NCBI RefSeq assembly: GCF_964204645.1
Contig: NC_134027.1
Coordinates: 661,501 to 725,500, forward strand
Direction: 5' to 3'
DNA length: 64,000 bases
DNA from: Tubulanus polymorphus
Taxonomy: Eukaryota > Nemertea > Palaeonemertea > Tubulaniformes > Tubulanidae
Made by a program: the position numbers and the translations under genes. The notes beneath the pieces are model-generated. The model saw only the letters and a list, made by a program, of their open reading frames with translations. It was not told the origin of the DNA and searched no databases. Below, one piece after another: positions 11,691-20,880 of the stretch. Each line of letters begins with the position of its first letter. Within the stretch, counting starts at the first letter, position 1.

Positions 11691-12484
11691 TCCTCTATTC
11701 TGTTTGGGGCATGGAGATTGCCCAGATTGCCTCTGCTAACAACAGACACCCATTCAACATTTCTCTTTGTGGTACTTTCTTCTTCCTCTTTTCTCTCATT
11801 TTACAAATTGATATTCAACTATGACCTTTTTTATTTTGATATGATGTTTATCTTTACATCATGGTTGCTGGAGATTGTACAAGGAATGACACAAGAAATA
11901 ATATCCTTAGTTTTAAACTCACAGCTGTTTGCAATTCTTTCATTTAATCACAGGTTCAATTGAAACGATGCATTCCTATACATATACGCAATCATATCTT
12001 TTTTCGAGTCATCATTCTCAGGGAAATTTGATCTGCACTCAGGTACAGTCTACTGGCTTGCCAGTTATCCTTTAACTTTTTTACAAAATTATCTTTTCAA
12101 AATGAATTACCATGAAAGCAGTAAATTTGAACTTGCCTTATCATAAGGGGTTTTTCTTTTACTCTTTGTTTTAGCTTTAGGTATCTTTGATTTGCTGGTG
12201 GTTTAAACATGCATGTCGAGGGAGCTCTCAATCCAGGAACAGTCAGCTCACAAGCAGCCCCTGCCCCAAAAGGTTTTGACATATTTTCAAAAGCTCTAGT
12301 TGTTCCGTAGAACCGAGAGCGGAACTCTGACTTGTTCCCCTCACTGTTGAGGTCTACTTTCTCTGATTCGCTGATTGGCTTCTCTTTGGTACATTTTGGA
12401 TGATCAAAAACTAGGAACTGTCATGCGTTTATTCATTTTGGTATATGTTAAAATTATTTTTCCAGTAAAGGCATATTAGGCACA
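11691..12484. other. Loop segment with a diverged exon-1-like copy
   Basis: Mostly AT-rich without a convincing gene. On the reverse strand, about 12,194 down to 12,137 reads IPKAKTKSKRKTPYDK. It is followed by gcaagttcaaatttactgct, resembling right exon 1 (MPKA...SPYNK) and its intron start gtaagtacaaatttactgct. The donor is GC rather than GT. No clear acceptor is visible upstream. Confidence 0.5.
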
Positions 12485-12850
12485 TCAAAACAAATCCGGA
12501 ATTGTCCCCGAACGAAGTGGCTCCCTCCACTCTCCATCAGTATGCCGGGCCACCACCTCTACCTCTCGGGCCACTCGATCACTCGCCAGCTTTTTGGCGA
12601 GTGAACGAGTGACCGCCCGAGATACGGATGGAGGAGCAGGACCCGCACCTGCCCCAGCCCCACCACCATCCCTCTTCGGCCTCTTCCTATTTATCCCATC
12701 CCCTTCCTCCCGATTACCTTCGTCAGCCGCACCATCCGCCGGGACCACTCTTGCTCCTCCTCCCGCGGAGCCACGACGACCGCAACTGGTACTTTTCGGT
12801 TTCTCATGGTTTCCCACCATCTTTCAAAAGAGAACTATCGATATATCATT
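12485..12850 (-). pseudogene. Inverted, frameshifted copy of the exon at 35.2-35.6 kb
   Basis: Reverse strand, 111-codon frame from 12,820. It shares GARVVPADGAADEGNREEG and SRAVTRSLAKKLAS with the exon at 35,244-35,636, with scattered substitutions. One base is missing near the start of the match, so the upstream frame of the intact exon does not continue; the copy stays open only from an alternative ATG. Its stop lies at a different base after PDLF. Homology ends near the 12,891 duplication border. It could be a pseudogene or a re-started short gene. Confidence 0.6.
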
Positions 12851-14408
12851 AGCTACAAGGAAACTTTTTCAGGTCATTCATTCTTGTATTATTAGCATTT
12901 GATTCTCTATATATCGTCAGAACATGGACTCAGAGTGTTTCTTTAATGGTTAAGAATGTCTCTTTAACCAACATCCCCCTCGCCTGCTTCCTACATATCC
13001 CTTCCCTTTCCTCCTGATTACCTTTGATCCCCACTGCCTAGCAGCTAACAGCTGCTGCTATTTTATCTGGTTTACATGTTTTGCAAATAGTGTCTGTTAT
13101 GCTATAGTTGTTCTTTTAATTGTTTAACTTCTTCATCTGAAATTTCATTATTCTCATTTCAGTTTCACGCAGGAAATGGTTCATGAAAATCTGCATTGAG
13201 ACTGGGACGAAATGTGCATTGAGACGGATGAAATCTGCATGAACAGAGATATACTTTAAGATCCCCATTTTATCCATCGGAGTGAATGTACATCCACTAC
13301 TCACAGGTAGCAAACCTACAAACGCTAAACACTCATCCCTGGGCCCTGATTCAAAAATAAAAATAAAAGATTAAATTAAGAATTAACAATTTTATGAATC
13401 AGTGATCAGTTTCATAAAATAAGTCCTAAATTAATTTTAGGGGTTTATTATTTCATATTGAAATGAATTCTTCATGTTTATGCAATTCTCATCATCTTTC
13501 ATTGCAGCATTTATATATTCATTTTTAATCATACATGTGAAATATATAATGTATTTTCAGGGAAACGTAAACAAGAAAGGAAGGGAAGAAAGAGAAGGGA
13601 AGAAAGAGTTGGATGATTAATGCGCACTTATTCTCCATTCCGAATTCCTGTATTCGACTCTAGGTGATCATCATACGAACGAGATATAGAAAAAAAACAT
13701 TACTGAAGTCATCTCTATTTTTTAGTCTCAATTTGTATTTCTAATTCAATTTACTAAGTGTGTAAGTCATCATTTGGAAGTGTAAGTCATCATTTGGATA
13801 AATCGTCACATTACTGAAGTCATCTCTATTTTTTAGTTGTAATTAGTATTTCTAATTCAATTTACTTATGTCAGTTATCATTTCGATAAATTGCCACATT
13901 ACTGAAGTCATCTTTATTTTGAAGTCTCAATTAGTATTCGGTTTACTTCAGATAACGTAATTTGGTTTAATCACAAGTCGTCAACATTATAATCAATGTA
14001 ACTACAGTGACTACATTATTGTCTTTTTATTGAGAAATTTATGTTAATTTTTGATTTCTGGGATAAATCAAAATTCAAATGTTATCATTTTTTGTATCAA
14101 AAATTGTAAAAAATTGAATAACTTGTGTGCTATTGAAACATTCAGTTATGGAGAGTTTTTAGCTCAGAAAACTTTGAGCCTGTTTATACAAGTGTTGTAG
14201 CAAGTGTTGAACAATTCAAAGATCATGTTTTTTATACTTTGTCATGTTAGAAAATATTTTTTCTGGTATATTGATGTTTCTAAAAAAACATATGATTCAA
14301 CTTTAAAAGGCCAACAAGCCTTCTAATAAAACTAGTTTGTCATATATATATATATATTACTTGTCAAGTCATTGTCAAGTTTTTTAAAAAATATTTTGGT
14401 TTTCTCAG

Positions 14409-14782
14409 CTTTCTCTGGTGGAAATTTCTTCGTGGAATTCCTCTTCTATACAAGTTCCTCCTCAGACTGTTTTTATGCGAGAGTTTATAACAACCGGATC
14501 CTCAGAAAATGGTCGGAGTGCCAAGTCTTCGATTTAAGATCACCAGTCTTATCTGAGACCATAAGTTCACTAGCAAGTTTCACTAGCGATTCCAACAGCT
14601 ATAGGATGGAACAGTATTATTATATAGGTCACCACTGTGCAATTGAGCCCAGATCATCAGAAAAAGATAGTGAAGATGTGATGGGATTCATTGAAAATTT
14701 TGCATATATAATTAATTCATTGAACGACTTAATTTGTATAATCTATTTTTTGGGAATTTTCGAATTTTTCATCAATAACTAG
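14409..14782 (+). CDS. Candidate exon of unknown gene, copy 1
   Basis: Acceptor ttttggttttctcag, then a 374-nt open stretch starting FSGGNFFVEFLFY and ending with TAG at 14,780-14,782. Middle part is Ser-rich with an acidic stretch. An internal donor may end the exon earlier, so the last 20 codons may be intron; most differences from copy 2 lie there. No family recognised. Confidence 0.4.
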
Positions 14783-14879
14783 TATATATTTCTTTTCAAG
14801 TTGTGAGCGATCTAGTTCTCTGTCGACCCATTGAAAATGAATCGACTCTGAACTGTAGAACTGGACCCAGGGAACTGAA

Positions 14880-15110
14880 TCTCGCGTGCCACAGCAAGAT
14901 ACAGAGCTCTTCAATGTATTAACCGTTAGGTGCTGCCCCTAAACAAATCAATAGCGGTAAATCTGTGAACTAACTTATAGCTCGCTTGCCAGAGTAGAAT
15001 CATACCGAGCTGTCTAAAATCTTGAACCGTCTAGTGCTGCCCCTCAATCGATATGTATCGGAAAAGTGAATTTATTACTCGCATGCCACAGTAGTTGTGT
15101 AGTTGGAACA
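14880..15110. repeat. Three diverged ~100-bp units with a tcgcNtgccaNag motif
   Basis: Motifs ctcgcgtgccacag, ctcgcttgccagag and ctcgcatgccacag recur about every 90-100 bp. Two are followed by accgt(c)tagtgctgcccct-like sequence. Related motifs occur at about 56,503 and in the palindrome arms. Confidence 0.5.
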
Positions 15111-15439
15111 TCATGATAGACTCGTTTTTCTGTGCAGCTATAACGGGAGCTATTTCAGATCTGACAATGAATATAAACTCAATCACAGTTCGATAACAAA
15201 CGCCGCTGGGTGGAATTGATGTAAACAATTAATCGTGTTGAAATTGAATTTAGTTTAAGATATATTTTCGAGGTAGTTTTTATTTTCAAGCTGTTTACGT
15301 TCACTTCAAATGATGAAACGATGAAACCATATTAAATACATCCCTGTTTTAGTGGGGATTTTGAGTTTTGGTCCTTTCCGTATCTTCTAGAAACATCAAG
15401 TAGAAAGGCATTAACTGAACCCTATGTCTTTAACTTCAG

Positions 15440-15624
15440 GAGTCTATGGAGTTTTCGGATGCCTCTTTTCCTCACTTCTTGCATTCGTCACCATTAGAAA
15501 TCTGGACAAACTGAATTCAGTTCGACGAGGCCGAAGAACAGAAGACCAAAGAGTGATCTGCACTAGCCGCAGGGTTCGTGTTGGCTTGAATCGGTGGGAG
15601 GCAATCAAACCCCGACAGGGATAA
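15440..15624 (+). CDS. Candidate exon with hydrophobic start, copy 1 (shortened)
   Basis: Acceptor tctttaacttcag. The frame begins with a hydrophobic stretch VYGVFGCLFSSLLAF, a possible membrane segment, then an Arg-rich part ending KPRQG. Compared with copy 2, a 68-bp deletion with CA microhomology replaces the last 17 codons by two. Entry phase is 1, compatible with the candidate exon upstream. Function unknown. Confidence 0.45.
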
Positions 15625-15829
15625 CTCTTCGGCGGGGCGTGATCGCGTGAATAGCCCAAACTAAACCTTCAGAGTTCACTGTACTACAGCATACAACATC
15701 TGATAACTTGCATAATAAAGCGCGGCGTGCATGAAAAGAATTGTATAAATGCGGGCAAGATTCCGTGCCGGAGTGGAGGTATTCCATACACTGGTAGGTG
15801 AGTCGGAGCATAGACTGTTTGCCTGTCCC

Positions 15830-15880
15830 ATAGACTGGTTGCCGGTCTCTACCTTCAGTTAGAGACCGGTTGATCCCATC
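15830..15880. other. Hairpin with repeated accggtctct
   Basis: Inverted ccggtctct ... agagaccgg across a short loop, followed by ETS-like acttccgg (15,928-15,935) and an ATGGCG start. The same arrangement is found at 57,590-57,735 and 61,665-61,770. Confidence 0.55.
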
Positions 15881-15927
15881 CTCCATTTTACATTTTCCAT
15901 GCATGTCAAACATGTCAGTATCGAGTT

Positions 15928-15998
15928 ACTTCCGGGTTAAAATGGCGTCTCATCGAATAAGCGAAACTAGGAGTAATATCAAAATCGCGCTGGAATGA
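15928..15998 (+). promoter_or_regulatory. Candidate promoter/5' exon: ETS site, YY1-like ATGGCG
   Basis: acttccggg followed by aaaATGGCGTCT, a short 18-codon frame (MASHRIS...), then a good donor gctgtaagtatc near 16,091. This resembles housekeeping-type 5' exons. The diverged third copy at 57,733 keeps MASLRI but lacks the equivalent GT donor. Confidence 0.35.
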
Positions 15999-16099
15999 TT
16001 GATTACAGTAAATCAGCTGATTATCTATGAATCATAAATGTAAACAGCAAACAAAAGGAAATTTAAAGACCGAAGAATAGGCATTAATTGCTGTAAGTA

Positions 16100-17290
16100 T
16101 CGAAATAATCCGCTGATATTTACTCGGAATTCAAACTGACAACTGAATTGATACTTATTCATTTTGTAGGTAAGAAAAAGGGCTCAGCCGCGATAGTCAT
16201 TCTGAAGGAACTTGGCCGAAGGGGGACATGCTTTCTTTATAAACCGTATGTGAAATATATTCAGTGAATTGTTTTGTTTATGACGTGAAAATCACTAAAG
16301 TCTGAATAAAGTTTACAATAGTTGAACTCCTTTGTCAGTGTTTTGCGAGATCAGATATTTGGATCCACTGCAGCATCTTCACTTATATTGTCGATACAGA
16401 CAATGAGTTGGGACAGACTTGGGTAAGACCAATAATTCAGATCATCTGGATATTCAAAATATTTTCCTCTCCTCATGGACCAACATGATTTTTGCTAGAA
16501 ATTGAGTATAAAATCCATCAAGAAAAACTCTTTTTTACTGCCATTCTATATTTATTGTCCACTTCTAGTACAAAATCTAATTCAATATAAAGACAGCCTG
16601 ACAAGACGATACATATTTTGTGACATTGCAAATTGTGTGACAACAGAATGACTCTGATATCTCTAACTTAACTCGAATCACAAAGACCAAGTCTTGACCA
16701 GACAGTAGGTCTAAATCCATGCTCGCTCGTGTAGTTATTCATAAATTCCAGCTCTTTAAACCTCATCATCTCAGAATCAAGGAGTTTCATCGTTATTTGG
16801 AATCTAATTTCATGACGATTAGAGCTGGATTCGTTAATCTCTTTGATTCGTGATTGACGTTACTTTCTGAAATTGAATCAATACACATATCACCAACAAT
16901 TAAACCTGGATTGACTTTTCAATTCATGTCCCATCCATTTTTCAAACTTACCATGATACAACGACAATTCATTCTGTGCACGTTGAGCTCATTCAATTTA
17001 ATATTGAGTTGTATCTCAGAAAATCTTCATCAGAACACACACAATGACCTACAAATAGACAATCAACAGAATATTTATAAATAAGTATTCATTTACTGTT
17101 CACAAGTTTTAAAAGACATTGTCATTGAAGTGAAGTTACCTGTCGTATAATATTTTCACCACACTGTCATTGGGGGTCACTGAAATTGACTGCTAATGTC
17201 CAGTGTCACATTCAGAATAATCAATCAATCATCTTAAGTGAACTGACAAATTGCCGGTGTCGTGGCCTCTGCTGCATGGCTGTTTCAGTT
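16100..17290. other. No convincing gene
   Basis: AT-rich, present in the direct duplicate and, up to about 16,955, in the diverged third copy. Open frames (e.g. 16,854-17,084) have no splice or compositional support. Confidence 0.5.
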
Positions 17291-17297
17291 CAGTACG

Positions 17298-17495
17298 TCA
17301 GTCAGTGGAGATTGGTTTTTCCATCTCAAGTTCGTTGTTGTTGTCGATTGACGACAGTTCATTCGAGCAGGGTAGATTTTGACGGCGCTGTAACGGAGAC
17401 ATCTTGAATTGTATATCGATATTTTCGAAGCCACACGTAGTACAGGTGCCCGCAGAAAGGTTACCTGATAGTTTTGGTCGAGTTTCTTTCTTCAT
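17298..17495 (-). CDS. Candidate small ORF, reverse strand, copy 1
   Basis: 65-codon frame starting MKKETRPKLSGNLSAGTC, kept in copy 2 with one substitution (K to Q). A 22-codon frame starting MAASRVSRF at 17,560 ends at 17,492 and overlaps its ATG as ATGA. A GT after KLS could be a splice donor instead, so the real product may differ. Unknown function. Confidence 0.35.
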   Translation of the reverse strand: MKKETRPKLSGNLSAGTCTTCGFENIDIQFKMSPLQRRQNLPCSNELSSIDNNNELEMEKPISTD

Positions 17496-17559
17496 TGGTG
17501 TAAAAATCGACTTTTAAGCGGTCCATGGAACGTAAATCGAGACACTCTGGATGCGGCCA

Positions 17560-17630
17560 TGTTACATTGTACACGTGATGAAATACTGAAATCTGATTGG
17601 ATCCGTACATTCCGTGGAAGATGGCGGACG
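17560..17630 (-). promoter_or_regulatory. Candidate promoter: E-box, CCAAT box, YY1-like site
   Basis: Upstream of the reverse-strand ORF lie cacgtg (17,573-17,578), a reverse-strand atccaatcag near 17,592-17,601 and gccatctt (YY1-like) near 17,620. The set is repeated in copy 2. Confidence 0.4.
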
Positions 17631-18186
17631 GGTTAAACCTGTCCTATTCTGACTGCGCATGCAGGTGGCGCAGAATTGGACAGGCGACCAGTCTACCTGT
17701 CCCATAGAGACCGGTAACCAGTCTAGCCACCTCACGATCAGTCTACATTGAAAAACCATTACTGAAATATGGTTGACGGAAATATTCATTTTATATCAGA
17801 TTCTGAAATATTTTCCCATATTGATTACAAAATTTTTCATTATCTTAATAAGATAAATCTGCAAAAGCTCAACAATTTGAATTAGTGAAAACCGATGTGC
17901 GAAGTCGTCAATTCAGTAGCCTGATAGAGCCCGGTAACCAGTCTAACTGTCAATGTTCATTGCGCGGGAATGAACGGGCAACCAGTCTACGATGAAAAAT
18001 CATTTCTGAAAAATTATGAACGGAGATATTCATTTTACTTTGAATTTTGAATTATCTTATAAAACTGACAGCCATATTAACCAAAGTATTAATAGTAAAT
18101 CTGATAAAATCTAATACCGGTTTTAGAATAGGTGAAAACTGATTTATGTGATGCCGTCGGTTCAGAAGACTGATCCGTAGAATCGT

Positions 18187-18980
18187 TCGCCACTTTCTTC
18201 CGGTCCACTTACTTCCGCGTTTGTGATTTACATACAAGTAGTTTGAATGTTAAATGTATGAAGCCGCGTGTTGATTGGTTGAGGTCAGTGCGGTTTACTG
18301 AACGATGACCAGCTGTCAGCAGATCGAATCATTCGTTTCACAGACATTACGACGTAAGTATATCTTACATCTTTGATCAAAAATTGTTGTGAAAAAACTC
18401 AAAACTAAGGCCTCTATAAATGATCGATTGACTTTAAATGATTACTTTAGCACAGCTCTTGTAGACAATGATTAGGTGTCATAGTAGTTTAGCTCGAAAG
18501 TGCACATATAAGGTTAATTTTCATCCCTTATTTAGAGACCGAGGTATTGAGCGTCCATTTCAGCCCTTAAAACATCATCAACCTACCTCAAACTGACTGT
18601 TTTTAAATCCAGCAATAGTTACCTAACTATTGACTCATCATGGATTCGATTCAAAAACAATTTTTGATGATCATAGTGATTCGAAACATTTGAATTTTTG
18701 AAAAACGCGAATGCTAAACGACAGATCCGGACTTCGATTGTGGCCCAATGGCAGAGTTGATTTTTTTATTTGGAATTTGAAGATATAAATCACTGAAATC
18801 AATTGGTTTTGCCACCAAAATTAAAATTAAGAAGAATTTAGGATGGAGATGTTTGATTTTCATTTTGTCGAAATGCCGATTTAAAAATTAATTTGATTGA
18901 ATCAAATTAATGAATTCATCATTTCACGATATTATAGATAATCAAAATGTGAATATGAAATCACCTTTTCAATCGCTGTT
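18187..18980. other. Unique loop segment with a possible 5' exon
   Basis: tcttccgg and acttccgc (ETS-like) lie near 18,195-18,215, with a strong donor gacgtaagta at about 18,352. It could be a noncoding first exon for the right gene copy, whose first coding exon has a good acceptor. The rest is AT-rich without features. Confidence 0.25.
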
Positions 18981-18984
18981 TTTG

Positions 18985-20450
18985 GGTAAGATCGCAGTTT
19001 TTAGGTTAGATCGCTGTTTTGTGGTTAGATCACTGTTTTTGGTTAGATTGCTGTTTTGTGTTAGATCGCTGTTTTGTGTTAGATCGCAGTTTTTAGGTTA
19101 GATCGCAGTTTTTGGGTTAGACCGCAGTTTTTTTGTGAGATCGCAGGTTTTAAGTTAGATCACAGTTTTTAGGTTAGATTGCTGTTTTGTGATAGATCAC
19201 TGTTTTTGTGTTAGATCGCAGTTTTGTGTTAGATCGCTGTTTTAGGTTAGATCACAGTTTTTAGGTTACATTGCAGTTTTTAGGTTTGACCGCAGTTTTT
19301 TTGTTAGATCGCAGTTTTTAAGTTAGATCACAGTTTTAGGTTAGATCGCAGTTTTGTGTTAGATCACTGTTTTAGGTTAGATCGCTGTTTTTAGGTTACA
19401 TTGCAGTTTTTAGGTTTGACCGCAGTTTTTTTGTTAGATCGCAGTTTTTAAGTTAGATCGCTGTTTTGGGTTAGATCGCAGTTTTTGTGTTAGATCGCTG
19501 TTTTTGGGTTAGATCGCAGTTTTGTGTTAGATCGCTGTTTTAGGTTAGATCACAGTTTTTAGGTTACATTGCAGTATTTATGTTAGACCGCAGTTTTTTT
19601 GTTAGATCGCAGTTTTTAAGTTAGATCGCTGTTTTGGGTTAGATCGCAGTTTTTGTGTTAGATCGCTGTTTTTGGGTTAGATTGCTGTTTTGTGTTAGAT
19701 CGCTGTTTTGTGTTAGATCGCTGTTTTAGGTTAGATCGCAGTTTTTAGGTTAGATCGCAGTTTTTGGGTTAGACCGCAGTTTTTTTGTGAGATCGCAGTT
19801 TTTAAGTTAGATCGCTGTTTTGGGTTAGATCGCAGTTTTTGTGTTAGATCGCTGTTTTTGGGTTAGATTGCTGTTTTTGTGTTAGATCGCTGTTTTAGGT
19901 TAGATCACAGTTTTTAGGTTACATTGCAGTTTTTGGGTTAGACCGCAGTTTTTTTGTTAGATCGCTGTTTTGGGTTAGATCACAGTTTTGTGTTAGATCG
20001 CTGTTTTTGGGTTAGATCACGGTTTTTGTGTTAGATAGCTGTTTTTAGGTTAGATTGCTGTTTTTGGGTTAGATCGCTGTTTTTGTGTTAGATCGCTGTT
20101 TTTGGGTTAGATCGCTGTTTTGGGTTAGATCACAGTTTTTGGGTTAGATCGCTGTTTTGGGTTAGATCACAGTTTTTGTGTTAGATCGCTGTTTTTGGGT
20201 TAAATTGCTGTTTTTGTGTTAGATCATTGTTTTTTGTGTTAGATCGCAGTTTTTAGGTTAGATCGCAATTTTTTGTGTAAGATCGCAGTTTTTACTAGAT
20301 TAGATCACTGTTAGATCACTGTTTTTGGGTTAGCTCGCTGTTTTTGAGTTAGATCGATGTTTTTAGGTTAGATCGCTGTTTTTGTGTTAGATCGATGTTT
20401 TTGGGTTAGCTCGCTGTTTTTGAGTTAGATCATTGTTTTTTGTGTTTTTG
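18985..20450. repeat. TTAGATCGCWGTTTTT satellite
   Basis: About 80-90 degenerate 16-20 bp units of the type ttagatcgctgtttttggg, with cgc/cac and ctg/cag variants. It lies between the loop duplicate and the right arm, with no counterpart in the left arm. Confidence 0.95.
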
Positions 20451-20504
20451 TCAATCATCATATCAAGATTTGCAATCCCAGTTGCCTTCACGTTTCATAT
20501 AGAG

Positions 20505-20746
20505 AAATAGTGGATGTGGTGTCCCTGGACCCCTACATGCACCATATAGAGAATTAGTGGATGTGGTGTCCCTGGACCCCTACATGCACCATACAGAGAA
20601 TTAGTGGATGTGGTGTCCCTGGACCCCTACATGCACCATATAGAGAATTAGTGGATGTGGTGTCCCTGGACCCCTACATGCACCATATAGAGAATTAGTG
20701 GATGTGGTGTCCCTGGACCCCTACATGCACCATATAGAGAATTAGT
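20505..20746. repeat. 47-bp satellite, right inner end
   Basis: About five units, inverse orientation to the 27 units at 10,426-11,690. They adjoin the region upstream of right exon 1 at the matching place. Confidence 0.95.
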
Positions 20747-20814
20747 TCACTGAACCAGAATAAGACTGACTGATATATTTTCAAATGATTTAATATTTTT
20801 ACTTGTTTTTCTAG

Positions 20815-20880
20815 AATATGCCAAAAGCCATAAAAAAAACACGGGGCACGGGCCCCTCACATTCGAGCCCGTATAATAAA
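20815..20880 (+). CDS. Right exon 1
   Basis: Acceptor ttgtttttctag, then AAT ATG, 66 nt, donor gtaagt. Encodes MPKAIKKTRGTGPS and SPYNK. It differs from the left copy at about a dozen positions, starting right after the acceptor, while about 75 bp upstream differ at one base. Confidence 0.6.

Larger units (their letters stand above)
12891..18186. repeat. 5.3 kb direct duplication, copy 1 (in palindrome loop)
   Basis: Matches 58,742-64,000 in the same orientation at very high identity; copy 2 runs to the window end. Differences include an extra diverged tandem block at about 13,800-13,920, a 68-bp deletion at about 15,617 and an 18-bp hairpin present only in copy 2. The left border is abrupt next to the inverted exon copy at 12,485-12,850. 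Confidence 0.95.

Noticed and set aside
18985-20450. Interstitial telomere
   Set aside because: Contains gggttag words but period and sequence are not a telomere repeat.
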